Source: Frankia nepalensis
GTDB lineage: Bacteria > Actinomycetota > Actinomycetes > Frankiales > Frankiaceae
Reading direction: 5' to 3'
Length of the DNA stretch: 42,520 nt
NCBI RefSeq assembly: GCF_016786325.1
Contig: NZ_JADWYU010000152.1
Location: forward strand, 1 to 42,520
In this document: in pieces, positions 24,832-32,457 of the stretch
How positions within the stretch are numbered: position 1 is the stretch's first letter
How the letters are laid out: every line of letters begins with the position of its first letter
Made by a program: the position numbers and the translations under genes
The notes under the pieces: model-generated
Seen by the model: the letters and a program-made list of their open reading frames with translations, nothing else
Database searches by the model: none
Told to the model about the DNA's origin: nothing

Positions 24832-25625
24832 GGGCGCTGCCCGCCCGGCGCGCGGCCGGGGGCGGGCGGGCCGGCGAAGACCTGGGCGACCTCCAGGAAG
24901 GCCAGCGCGTCGTCACCGGTCGCGGTGAGCGCCAGGTCGCGGTGGTGACGGCGCTGGGTGACCAGCAGGCAGAAGTCGAGCGCGGGCCCGCGCACGACGT
25001 TCGCCGCCCCCGGCGGTCCCCAGACCCAGGTGTCACCGGCCGGGGCGGTGAGTTCGACCCGCGGCGGCGCGGCCGGCGCCGGGCGGCCGTGGACGCTGAA
25101 GCCCCAGGGGATCGTGGCGACTCCCAGGTGCGCGACATGCCGCAGCCGCGCCGAGGGCGTCCGCGGCACGCCGAGGGCGTCGGCGACGTCCTGGCCGTGC
25201 GCCCAGGTCTCCATCAGCCGGGCGGTCAGCGACGTGGCGGCGCTCATCGGCCGGCTGAACCAGGGCAGCTTCGCCGCGGCCGGCACCGCGCCGAGTGTGG
25301 TCAGCAGATGTGCGCGGGCCCGCTCGAACCAGCCGAGCACGTCCGCGCCCGTCCGGTCGCGAAACCGCGCCGCCACGACGTCGGGGAAGTCCTCACCAAG
25401 CGCGACCAGCGCCTTCCTCTCGGCCTCGAACGCCGCCGCGTCGGTGGCGGCGAGTGTGGCGACCTCGTCGAAGAAGGCCAGGTGGGCGACCTGGTCGAGG
25501 ACGTCCCAGCCGACGGCCGGAGTCGGGACACGCCAGTCCGCCTCGTCGAGGCCGGCCACCAGCGCGGTCAGGTCCGCCGACTCGTCGGCCAGGTCGGCGA
25601 CGAGGGTCGCGACGTCGACCGCCAT
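24828..25625 (-). CDS. TIGR03084-family DinB-like metal-binding protein
   Basis: A 265-residue protein resembling the TIGR03084 group in the DinB/maleylpyruvate-isomerase-like four-helix superfamily. The putative metal histidines lie in GWDVLDQVAHLAFFDE and in METWAHGQDVADALG. A C-terminal beta-rich part (WVWGPPGAANVVRGPALDFCLLVTQRRH) follows. It overlaps the biotin-carboxylase stop by one base (TGATG) and the AtuA start by four bases, so translation is coupled. Homologues recur in actinobacterial carboxylase/AtuA clusters but remain uncharacterised; the reaction is probably mycothiol- or CoA-linked, which is speculation. The start is fixed by the overlap. Confidence 0.85.
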   Translation of the reverse strand: MAVDVATLVADLADESADLTALVAGLDEADWRVPTPAVGWDVLDQVAHLAFFDEVATLAATDAAAFEAERKALVALGEDFPDVVAARFRDRTGADVLGWFERARAHLLTTLGAVPAAAKLPWFSRPMSAATSLTARLMETWAHGQDVADALGVPRTPSARLRHVAHLGVATIPWGFSVHGRPAPAAPPRVELTAPAGDTWVWGPPGAANVVRGPALDFCLLVTQRRHHRDLALTATGDDALAFLEVAQVFAGPPAPGRAPGGQRP

Positions 25626-27775
25626 CAGGCCACCTCCTCGGCCGCGTCAGCCGCCGCGGCCGGCGTCGTCGCAGCGGCCGGCATCGCGGCCATGCCGGAC
25701 GTCGCGGCCGCGGCCGCGGCGACCGGGGTGAGGACGGCGAGCACCTTGCCCGCGTCGACGATGTCGCCCTGGCCGAAGCGCAGCTCGGTGACGACGCCGT
25801 CGTACGGCGCGGTGATCGTGTGTTCCATCTTCATCGCCTCCAGGACCGCGACGATCGCCCCGCTGGCGACGGTGTCGCCGACGGCGGCGAGCCGGACGAC
25901 CGTGCCGGGCATCGGCGCGACGAGCGAACCGGGCGGCGTGACGGCGCCCGGTTCGACGAACCGGGGCACCTCGCGCGCCGCCGTCGACCCGCCGCGGCCG
26001 TCCAGGTAGACCAGGTCGCCGCGACGGCCGCCGGCCGGTCCGCCGACCCGGGTGACCGTCACCCGGGCACGCACGCCGTCGACGGTGAGGTCGGCGAGAC
26101 CCGCGTCGGCGTGGTGGACCTCGACGTCGAGCGCCCGACCGGCGACCGTCGCCTCGACCCGCCGGCCGCCCGCGCGGGCGGTGACCCGGTGGCGGTAGGT
26201 GACCTCGACGGTGCCGCCGGCGGCCTCGAACTCGACCCGTTGCGGGGCGGAGGGCACGTTGCGCCAGCCGGGCGGGACGCCGGGCAGGGGCGCGCCAGCG
26301 CGGCGGTCGGCGGCCCCGGCGAGCGCGGCCGCGACGAGGTGGGTGGCCAGCACCTCCTCATCCGGCGCGGCCCCGGCGAGCGCGGGCCCGCCTCTGGCCC
26401 CGGGCGGGCCGGCGGAGCCGAGGGCGGCCGGGTCGTGCCGGTCCAGGTAGCCGGTGTCGATGTCGCCGGCGCGGAACTCCGGTTCGCGCAGGATCGCGAC
26501 CAGCAGGGACCGGTTCGTCGTCACCCCGTGCACCCGGGTGCCGTCGAGCGCCTTCGCCAGCCGGCGGACCGCCTGCTCGCGGCTCGCGCCGTGGGCGATC
26601 ACCTTGGCGAGCATCGGGTCGTAGTGCACGCCGACGACCGACCCGTCGGCGACGCCGCTGTCGACCCTGATCCCGGGCAGGGCCGGGACCTCGAACCGGT
26701 GCACGGTGCCGGTCGACGGCCCGAACCCGGCCGCGACGTCCTCGGCGTACAGCCGGGCCTCGATGGCGTGCCCGGTGATCCGCGCGGTCAGGAGCTCGGG
26801 CGGCAGCGGCGCGCCCTCCGCGACGAGCAGCTGGGTCCGCACCAGGTCGAGCCCGGTGATCTCCTCGGTGACCGGGTGCTCCACCTGCAGCCGGGTGTTG
26901 ACCTCCAGGAAGAAGAACCGGCCCGAGCGGTCGAGGACGAACTCGACGGTGCCGGCGCCGACGTAGCCGATCGCCGTCGCCGCGGCGACGGCGGCCGAGC
27001 CGAGGCGCCCGCGCAGCTCGTCGTCGACGGCGACGGACGGCGCCTCCTCGATGATCTTCTGGTAGCGCCGCTGGATCGAGCACTCCCGCTCGAACAGGTG
27101 CGTGACGTGGCCGTGGGCGTCGGCGAAGATCTGGACCTCGATGTGCCGGGGCCGCTCGACGTAGCGCTCCAGGAACACGGCGCCGTCACCGAACGCGGAC
27201 GCGGCCTCGCGCCGGGCGCCGGCGACGGCGGCGGGAAGCTCCGCCGGGGCGCGCACGATCCGCATGCCCCGCCCGCCGCCGCCGTGGACGGCCTTGACCA
27301 GCAGCGGGAACTCGAGCGACGCGGCCGCCCTGGCGAGCGCCGTCTCGTCGGCGGCCAGCTCCTCGTCGACGACCAGTCCCGGCAGCACCGGGACGCCGGC
27401 GGCGGCCATCAGTTCCTTGGCGCGGGTCTTCGAGCCCATCGCCTCGATCACGGCCGGCGGTGGTCCGACGAAGACGAGCCCGGCGTCGGCGCAGGCGCGG
27501 GCGAATCCCGCGTTCTCGGAGAGAAACCCATAGCCAGGGTGGATCGCGTCGGCTCCAGTACGCAGGGCGGCGGCGATGACGAGGTCGCCGCGCAGGTAGG
27601 TCTCGGCCGGGCTCGCGCCGGGCAGCCGGACGGCCTCGTCGGCGGCCGCGACGAAGGGCGCGTCCGCGTCCGCGTCGGAGAACACCGCGACGCATCCGAT
27701 GTCCAGCTCGCGCGCCGTCCGCAGCACCCGGGCGGCGATCTCGCCCCGGTTGGCGACCAACAACTTGGTAATCAC
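25625..27775 (-). CDS. Acyl-CoA carboxylase alpha subunit (biotin carboxylase plus biotin carrier)
   Basis: A 716-residue biotin-dependent carboxylase subunit. The biotin-carboxylase N-domain begins ITKLLVANRGEIAARVLRTA; the ATP-grasp domain follows (GGGGRGMRIV; ECSIQRRYQKIIEEAPS; EVNTRLQVEHPVTE). A BT linker domain is next, then the biotinyl domain with EAMKMEH, where Lys649 would carry biotin. About 35 Ala-rich residues extend beyond the biotinyl domain. GTG at 27775 is chosen because the conserved N-terminus starts there; an in-frame GTG at 27841 adds 22 residues. There is no good ribosome site at 27775. Its partner beta subunit is immediately upstream across a tandem repeat. Likely substrate: geranyl-, methylcrotonyl- or propionyl-type acyl-CoA. 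Confidence 0.92.
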   Translation of the reverse strand: MITKLLVANRGEIAARVLRTARELDIGCVAVFSDADADAPFVAAADEAVRLPGASPAETYLRGDLVIAAALRTGADAIHPGYGFLSENAGFARACADAGLVFVGPPPAVIEAMGSKTRAKELMAAAGVPVLPGLVVDEELAADETALARAAASLEFPLLVKAVHGGGGRGMRIVRAPAELPAAVAGARREAASAFGDGAVFLERYVERPRHIEVQIFADAHGHVTHLFERECSIQRRYQKIIEEAPSVAVDDELRGRLGSAAVAAATAIGYVGAGTVEFVLDRSGRFFFLEVNTRLQVEHPVTEEITGLDLVRTQLLVAEGAPLPPELLTARITGHAIEARLYAEDVAAGFGPSTGTVHRFEVPALPGIRVDSGVADGSVVGVHYDPMLAKVIAHGASREQAVRRLAKALDGTRVHGVTTNRSLLVAILREPEFRAGDIDTGYLDRHDPAALGSAGPPGARGGPALAGAAPDEEVLATHLVAAALAGAADRRAGAPLPGVPPGWRNVPSAPQRVEFEAAGGTVEVTYRHRVTARAGGRRVEATVAGRALDVEVHHADAGLADLTVDGVRARVTVTRVGGPAGGRRGDLVYLDGRGGSTAAREVPRFVEPGAVTPPGSLVAPMPGTVVRLAAVGDTVASGAIVAVLEAMKMEHTITAPYDGVVTELRFGQGDIVDAGKVLAVLTPVAAAAAATSGMAAMPAAATTPAAAADAAEEVA

Positions 27776-28134
27776 GGAGGCGTCACATCGTTTCTTTGTT
27801 CGTCTCGTCGCTTCACTCGATTCCTCCGGGAGCGGCACCACGAAGACCGCCTACCCGAAACCGCCAGCAACCCAACCCAGCACGACCCATACCTGCCAAC
27901 CGAACCGAAACCACAAAGACCGCCTACCCAAGGCCGGCAGGCAACCCGACCCCAGCACGACCGCCACCTATCGGCCGAACTGAAGCCCACACAAAGACCG
28001 CCTTTCCAAGGCCAGCAGGCAACCCGACCCCAACGCAACCGATACCTATCGACCGAACTGAAGCCCAGCGGAAGGAGGCAGTAGAAAGCAACCACCCAGC
28101 CAACTGGAACGGAGCAGCGAAAAGCAACCACAAG
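27776..28134 (-). other. 359-base spacer between carboxylase genes holding the tandem repeat
   Basis: This spacer breaks an otherwise tightly overlapped operon. It reads open on the minus strand from a GTG at 28131 to a TGA at 27774-27772, which overlaps the alpha-subunit GTG as GTGA, giving a possible 119-residue product. The frame consists mainly of 26-residue repeats, and its third codon positions are clearly less G/C-rich than in neighbouring genes. No ribosome site is seen at 28131. A non-coding repeat insertion is favoured over a real gene. Confidence 0.5.
27843..28071. repeat. Three tandem copies of a 73-78-base unit
   Basis: Units at 27843-27915 (73 bases), 27916-27993 (78) and 27994-28071 (78) all begin AAGACCGCCT. 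They share internal blocks CAACCCGACCCCA and GACCGAACTGAAGCCCA or close variants. Copies 2 and 3 are most alike, and copy 1 is shortened and diverged. The unit is less GC-rich than the surrounding genes. It lies wholly between two co-directional operon genes. Confidence 0.93.
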
Positions 28135-29766
28135 CTACATTCGGAAGACGCCGTAGCCACGGCGTCCCTCGATCGGGGCTGAATGCGCGGCCGAAAGCGC
28201 GAGGCCGAGCACGGTGCGGGTGTCACGGGGGTCGAGCACGCCGTCGTCGTAGAGCTTTCCGCTGATGAAGAAGGCATGTGACTCGGCGGCGATCTGGCGC
28301 TCGATCGCCTCCCGGCGCGCGTCGTCGGCCGCCTGGTCGAACGGCCGGCCGGACTCGGCCGCCGCGGCCCGCCCCACGATGGACAGCACGCCGGCCAGCT
28401 GGGCGGCGCCCATCACGGCGAGCCTGGCGTTCGCCCAGGCGAACATGAACCGCGGGTCGTAGGCCCGCCCGGACATGCCGTAGTTCCCGGCGCCGAACGA
28501 GGCCGCCATGTTGATGGTCAGGTGCGGCACCGTGCTGTTCGCGACAGCATTGATCATCTTGGCGCCGTCCTTGATGATGCCGCCCTGCTCGTAGGCGGCG
28601 CCCACCATGAAGCCGGTGGTGTTCTGCAGGAAGATCAGCGGGGTGTCCACCTGGTTGGCCAGCTGGATGAACTCGGCGCCCTTCTTCGCTTCCTCGCCGA
28701 ACAGGATCCCGTTCGCGTTCGCGAGGACACCGACCGGGAAGCCGTGGACCGACGCCCAGCCGGTCACCAGGCTCGTGCCGTACTCCGGCTTGTACTCGCC
28801 GAACCGGGAGCCGTCGACCACCCGAGCGAGCACCTCGCGCGGGTCGAACGGCATCCGGAAGTCCGCCGGGGCGATCCCGAGCAGCTCGTCCGGGTCGTGG
28901 AGCGGCTCGTCGGCGGGCAGCGTCGGCCCTGGGCCGCGCTTGCGCCAGTTCAGCTCGGAGACGATCCGCCGGCCGATCCGGATCGCGTCCAGCTCGTCGA
29001 CGGCGAAATGGTCCGCGAGGCCGGAGACCCGGGCGTGCATCGCGGCGCCGCCGAGGTCCTCGTCGTCGGACTCCTCGCCGGTCGCCATCTTCACCAGCGG
29101 CGGCCCGCCGAGGAACACCTTCGCCTGCCGGTCGACCAGCACCGCGTAGTCGCACATGCCGGGTACGTAGGCGCCGCCGGCCGTCGAGTTGCCGAAGACG
29201 AGCGCGACCGTCGGGATCCCCATCGACGACAGCTCGGTCAGGTCGTGGAAGATCTTGCCGGCCTGGACGAACAGCTCCGACTGGCTCGGCAGGTCGGCGC
29301 CGCCGGACTCGACCAGGTTCACCACCGGCAGCCGGTTGCGCCTCGCGACCTCGAGCGCCCGCAGCGTCCTGCGCAGCGAGAACGGGTTCATCGCGCCGCC
29401 GCGCACCGTCGGGTCGTGCGCGATGACCACCACCTCGACGCCGGCCACCACGCCGATCCCGGTGACGACGCTCGCGCCGACCGCGAACTCGCTGCCCCAG
29501 CCGGCCAGCGCCGACAGCTCGAGGAACGGCGAGTCCCGGTCGACGAGCAGCTCGATCCGTTCACGGGCGAGCAGCCGGCCACGCCTGTGGTGACGTTCCC
29601 GGTAGCGAGCCCCACCGCCGTCGCGGGCCTTGTCCAGCTCCGCCTCGAGCTCGGCGAGCACCGCGAGCTGGGCGGCGCGGTTCGCCCGGTACCGCTCGGC
29701 GCCCGTGTCGAGCCGGGACCGCAGCACGGTCCCCTCGGCCGCCCGCCAGCTCTTCCCAGCCTCCAC
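28135..29766 (-). CDS. Acyl-CoA carboxylase beta subunit (carboxyltransferase)
   Basis: A 543-residue crotonase-fold carboxyltransferase of the methylcrotonyl/geranyl/propionyl-CoA carboxylase type. Recognisable features are RERIELLVD, the N-domain oxyanion region with ESGGADLPSQSELF, FGNSTAGGAYVPGMCDY, FLGGPPLVKMATGE and the C-domain FLQNTTGFMVG, AYEQGGIIKDGAKM, ASFGAGNYGMSGRAYDPRFMF. The AYDPRF and GGA motifs favour an MCC/GCC-like rather than a strictly propionyl-CoA type subunit. The GTG at 29766 has AGGAGG four bases upstream. This is the first gene of the operon, and two palindromes lie just upstream. Together with the alpha subunit it would carboxylate an enoyl- or acyl-CoA using bicarbonate and ATP. 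Confidence 0.92.
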   Translation of the reverse strand: MEAGKSWRAAEGTVLRSRLDTGAERYRANRAAQLAVLAELEAELDKARDGGGARYRERHHRRGRLLARERIELLVDRDSPFLELSALAGWGSEFAVGASVVTGIGVVAGVEVVVIAHDPTVRGGAMNPFSLRRTLRALEVARRNRLPVVNLVESGGADLPSQSELFVQAGKIFHDLTELSSMGIPTVALVFGNSTAGGAYVPGMCDYAVLVDRQAKVFLGGPPLVKMATGEESDDEDLGGAAMHARVSGLADHFAVDELDAIRIGRRIVSELNWRKRGPGPTLPADEPLHDPDELLGIAPADFRMPFDPREVLARVVDGSRFGEYKPEYGTSLVTGWASVHGFPVGVLANANGILFGEEAKKGAEFIQLANQVDTPLIFLQNTTGFMVGAAYEQGGIIKDGAKMINAVANSTVPHLTINMAASFGAGNYGMSGRAYDPRFMFAWANARLAVMGAAQLAGVLSIVGRAAAAESGRPFDQAADDARREAIERQIAAESHAFFISGKLYDDGVLDPRDTRTVLGLALSAAHSAPIEGRRGYGVFRM

Positions 29767-29774
29767 CCAACCTC

Positions 29775-29796
29775 CTAGTGATTTAACGTTAACTAG
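29775..29796. promoter_or_regulatory. Palindromic site with TTAACGTTAA core upstream of the carboxylase operon
   Basis: A perfect ten-base palindrome, TTAACGTTAA (29783-29792), is flanked by CTAG at 29775-29778 and ACTAG at 29792-29796. It sits immediately upstream of the beta-subunit ribosome site, so a bound repressor would block expression. It is a candidate target of the TetR regulator at the end of the operon. Confidence 0.6.
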
Positions 29797-29858
29797 CACC
29801 GCTCAAAGATCGAGCAAGCACGCGGTCTTCGAGCGGTCCAGCCGCCCATGACGGGGCC

Positions 29859-29880
29859 TTAGTGAATTTAGAGTCACTAA
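29859..29880. promoter_or_regulatory. 22-base inverted repeat TTAGTGA-N8-TCACTAA
   Basis: Perfect seven-base arms with an eight-base AT-rich spacer lie 93 bases above the carboxylase beta-subunit start. The TAGTGA half-site is also seen at 29776-29781 in the nearer site. The size and symmetry suit a TetR-family dimer, and it is probably the main operator of the operon. Confidence 0.65.
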
Positions 29881-30294
29881 TGGGTCTCGCGCAACCCCGG
29901 ACGAACCGGGCCACGGTCCCACTCGTGGATCTCATGCGCGGACCGGCGAGGACACGGCCCGACAGACACTCGGACCAGCGGAGGCACCGGCCGGCAGGCG
30001 TGGACCCGCCGAGCGCCGATCCGCGCAGACAGCCATCGATCACCAGGCCCCTCGCGGCCCGGCCTGCCGGATGGATCACCAGGTCTGCGCGAAGTTCCGA
30101 TCAAAACGGTCAATAACCGCCGAACAGCGCACAGATCGGGCGGCCATGGAGGCCGCGCGACGCCTGACCGTTCTTGATCGTCAGATGTGCGCGCGGATCG
30201 GCGGCCGGGCACACCCAGACAAGATCACAAGGACGGCGCCGTCGACGCCGACCGGATCAGGCGCCGAAATCCGGGCGACCTCAGAACCTTCTTC
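29881..30294. other. Intergenic region without a recognised gene
   Basis: About 410 bases between the carboxylase operator and the end of endonuclease V. Several short open frames exist, but none shows a conserved motif, a good ribosome site or the usual codon bias. GATCACCAGG occurs twice (30034-30043 and 30073-30082). It may be decayed coding DNA; nothing can be named. Confidence 0.4.
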
Positions 30295-31011
30295 TCAGCC
30301 ACCGGGGGGCGAGACACGTCGCGCGTCCTGACCGGCGGGGCGCAGAGCGGCGCGGGAAAGGGCGTCGGCGCGGCGGGTGGGCTCCGGGAGGCGGTAGTGG
30401 GGGCTGAGAGCCAACGTCAGGTCGGTGGCCTCGTCGAGAGTCACGCGGTGGCCGACGGAGACGAAGACCGGCTTCACGTCGCTCTGGGTACGCACCGCCC
30501 GGCCGAGGGTCTCGGCGCCGTCGAGGAGCGGCGACCACTGGCCGCGCTCGGTTTCGGGTGCCTCGAAGGTCGCGGTGAAGGCTGTCTTGGCGACCCCGAA
30601 CGACGGCAGTCCGGTCACGACGCCGAGATGACACGCCAGGCCGAACCTTCTCGGGTGAGCGATCCCGTAGCCGTCACAGACGAGGACATCCGGCCGATCG
30701 GTCAGCTTCGCCAGCGCTTCCAGCAGGATCGGGACCTCCCGGAAACCCAGCAGCCCGGGGACGTAGGGGAAGCTCGCCGTCCCGGTCACGACCGCCGACT
30801 CGCGCGTCGCGAGGGTCGCCACGTCGATCAGGACCGCCGCCGCCGCGACCCGCGACGACCCGGCCTCGTACGACACGTCGAGCCCGGCGACGGTCACCGG
30901 CCAGCCGCGCAGCCCGCTGACCAGTTCCACCCGGGCCCGCAACTCCTCCTGCGCCGCCTCCGCCTCGGCCACCGTCGCGGGCGACACCGCGGGTCCGAGC
31001 AGGTCCGTCAT
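30295..31011 (-). CDS. nfi: Endonuclease V (deoxyinosine 3'-endonuclease)
   Basis: A 238-residue DNA-repair nuclease that cleaves the second phosphodiester bond 3' of deoxyinosine. The catalytic carboxylates of the family are present: Asp45 in GLDVSY, Glu92 in GLLGFREVP and Asp113 in CDGYGIAHPRRFGLACH. Lys142 in VAKTAF is also conserved. The length is typical, with a slightly extended C-terminus. It stands alone, with no obvious operon partner, and its ATG has no strong ribosome site. It is a housekeeping repair gene unrelated to the surrounding catabolic modules. Confidence 0.93.
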   Translation of the reverse strand: MTDLLGPAVSPATVAEAEAAQEELRARVELVSGLRGWPVTVAGLDVSYEAGSSRVAAAAVLIDVATLATRESAVVTGTASFPYVPGLLGFREVPILLEALAKLTDRPDVLVCDGYGIAHPRRFGLACHLGVVTGLPSFGVAKTAFTATFEAPETERGQWSPLLDGAETLGRAVRTQSDVKPVFVSVGHRVTLDEATDLTLALSPHYRLPEPTRRADALSRAALRPAGQDARRVSPPGG

Positions 31012-31329
31012 GGCCCGGAGGGTACCGATGTCCGTCGGCGCGCCGATCTGGCGCGTCGACCAGACCAGCCCACCGCCGGCCGTGGCAGCACGGAGACGGC
31101 AGAGTGCCGCGTCGACCGGGTTGTCAGGTCAGCGCCGCGGTGCGCTGGTTCGACCTCGACGCCGACGTGGCCGAACCGCGCCGTGGTGGGTGCGGATGGA
31201 ACCGCGTCGCCGGCCAAGCGCTGTCCATGACGGCGCCGAACGCACCCAGCGACCGGAGCCCGGTCGTTCAAGCTACTTTTAGCGCCCACCCAGCCATTCA
31301 TAGCCAACCTATAAAGAGAACGATTCAAG

Positions 31330-31346
31330 AGCGCTTATCTAGCGCT
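31330..31346. promoter_or_regulatory. AGCGCT-N5-AGCGCT motif (copy 1)
   Basis: Two AGCGCT palindromes separated by five bases, in AT-richer DNA upstream of the PIN toxin-antitoxin pair. The same arrangement, with further matching flanks (T after the first half, C after the second), occurs at 34951-34967 upstream of the VapB gene. Confidence 0.45.
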
Positions 31347-31434
31347 CGCCGAATCGCGACTTCGCCGCGAGCTTGCCAAATCGGCAATTTCGCATATCCT
31401 CATTTTTCGAGAGCTCCCTCTGACCCTATCGCCC

Positions 31435-31490
31435 CTGGCCCTGGCGCCCCGGCCCTGGCGCCCTGGCCCTGGCGCCCTGGCCCTGGCGCC
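31435..31490. repeat. Four tandem copies of a 14-base unit
   Basis: CTGGCCCTGGCGCC is repeated four times back to back (the second copy has one substitution) in the non-coding region before the antitoxin gene. The period is not a multiple of three. Confidence 0.95.
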
Positions 31491-31689
31491 CCTGACCCTA
31501 AGGATGAGGATGTCCCTCGAGATCAGCCCGAGCGGCGTGGCTCGCTCAGTGGTACATACCGACGCGCAGTCGCGACCACATCGTCGGGCTTCCGAAGCCA
31601 GCCGATCCCATGCTGGCACATCGCCCTGGCGGCTGGTCCTCCACGCGTTCAATCGGACGGTTCGGCCCGCCACAAGGCCCGCCAAGGCC

Positions 31690-31701
31690 TATCCTCAATC
31701 T
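31690..31701 (+). promoter_or_regulatory. Leaderless-type -10 element of the toxin-antitoxin pair
   Basis: TATCCT (31690-31695) lies exactly six bases before the antitoxin ATG, and no Shine-Dalgarno sequence is present. This is the arrangement of leaderless actinobacterial promoters. The VapB gene at 35129 has the same spacing. Confidence 0.5.
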
Positions 31702-31938
31702 ATGAGTAACGGCGACCCCGTGTACCGCGATCTGCACGAACTGGTCGACCGCCTCCGTCCCGAGCGCCTCGAAGAGGCGAAGCGGACGTTGCAGTGCATG
31801 ATCGATTATGACGAGCGGCGGACGAACGGCCGGCGGATGAGCGTGCGAGACCTGCCGCGCTTCGAAGGTCCCGAGGACCTCAGTGAGCGGGTAGACGAGT
31901 ACCTGTATGGCATCAACCGCGGGGACCGGCGGGAGTGA
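31702..31938 (+). CDS. Putative antitoxin of a PIN-domain toxin pair
   Basis: A 78-residue charged protein with a helical N-terminus (LHELVDRLRPERLEEAKRTLQCMID) and an acidic C-terminal stretch (RFEGPEDLSERVDEYLYG), a layout typical of antitoxins that wrap around their toxin. No ribbon-helix-helix or AbrB motif is obvious, so the family is not assigned. The ATG at 31702 has a -10-like TATCCT six bases upstream and no ribosome site. Its TGA overlaps the toxin GTG (GTGA), which ties the two genes together. The antitoxin role is inferred from this coupling and from the neighbour. Confidence 0.65.
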   Translation: MSNGDPVYRDLHELVDRLRPERLEEAKRTLQCMIDYDERRTNGRRMSVRDLPRFEGPEDLSERVDEYLYGINRGDRRE

Positions 31939-32339
31939 TCGTCGACACCAACGTGATCGTCGCGGCGATGAACCAGCGAGACAAGAACCACAAACAGATG
32001 ACGTCGCTACTGGAGGCACACGACAACGAACTCGTCGTCACACCGTATGTGGTTGCGGAGACATCCTACTTAATCACAAAACGAGTAGGAGCGAGCGCCG
32101 AGATCCAGTTCATCGACTCAGTCCACCGAGGCGCGTTCCGACAGGCCGATCTCACCGCCGCGGACATGTCTCGGATCGTCGAGCTGATGCGGCAGTTTCG
32201 CACGTTTCCCCTGGGAGCCGCGGACGCCTCGGTCATCGCTATCGCCGAGCGACTGGGAGAGCGAGACATCGCGACGATCGACGGACACTTCCGCGCGATC
32301 CGGCCGCACGGCCTGGACTACTTCAACCTGCTGCCGTGA
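31935..32339 (+). CDS. PIN-domain toxin (VapC-like ribonuclease)
   Basis: A 134-residue PIN-domain nuclease with all four acidic residues expected at the Mg-dependent active site: Asp4 in VDTNV, Glu42 in VAETSYL, Asp97 in GAADASV and Asp116 in TIDGHF. It would cleave RNA (often tRNA or rRNA in this family) when free of its antitoxin. The GTG start overlaps the antitoxin stop. The intact acidic quartet and normal length suggest a functional toxin. It converges on the FAD oxidoreductase gene with a hairpin between them. Confidence 0.88.
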   Translation: MIVDTNVIVAAMNQRDKNHKQMTSLLEAHDNELVVTPYVVAETSYLITKRVGASAEIQFIDSVHRGAFRQADLTAADMSRIVELMRQFRTFPLGAADASVIAIAERLGERDIATIDGHFRAIRPHGLDYFNLLP

Positions 32340-32397
32340 CGACGATCGGCACGCATCACGCGGTGAACTGATCGAGCCGCCGGACCGGGCCGGACTG

Positions 32398-32429
32398 TTG
32401 GTGCATTCGCCGCTCGGCGCATCCACCAA
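32398..32429. terminator. Hairpin between the convergent toxin and FAD oxidoreductase genes
   Basis: TTGGTG and CACCAA form outer arms, with an inner CGCCG-CT-CGGCG stem, in the 118-base convergent gap. It could end transcription from both sides. A direct repeat of about 19 bases (GGTGCATTC...CTCGG) overlaps it and recurs just after (32431-32448). Confidence 0.5.
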
Positions 32430-32457
32430 ACGGTGCATTCCTCACTCGGGGCCTTGC

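Larger units (their letters stand above)
31012..31701. other. 690-base intergenic region upstream of the PIN toxin-antitoxin pair
   Basis: There is no recognisable gene. It contains a relatively AT-rich stretch (about 31265-31420), the AGCGCT-N5-AGCGCT motif at 31330-31346 and a 14-base tandem repeat at 31435-31490. Weak open frames lack motifs. The lower GC of this stretch compared with its surroundings is consistent with an acquired toxin-antitoxin island. Confidence 0.5.

Noticed and set aside
27843-28071. CRISPR array
   Set aside because: Only three units, directly adjacent without unique spacers, and diverged from each other; no cas genes nearby.
27772-28131. A 119-codon minus-strand frame of 26-residue repeats between the carboxylase genes, considered as a real gene
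   Set aside because: No ribosome site, third codon positions much less G/C-rich than neighbours, and the frame exists mainly because a 78-base repeat is a multiple of three. Kept as a repeat region instead.
29783-29792. KstR (cholesterol regulon) operator
   Set aside because: The core TTAACGTTAA lacks the two-base gap between AAC and GTT that the KstR motif requires.
29862-30331. Several short frames beside the endonuclease V gene
   Set aside because: No conserved motif, no codon bias and heavy overlap on both strands; treated as intergenic.
31104-31709. Long plus-strand frame through the repeat region before the antitoxin
   Set aside because: It crosses a 14-base repeat and AT-rich spacer, has no recognised motif and merges with the antitoxin frame only by chance.
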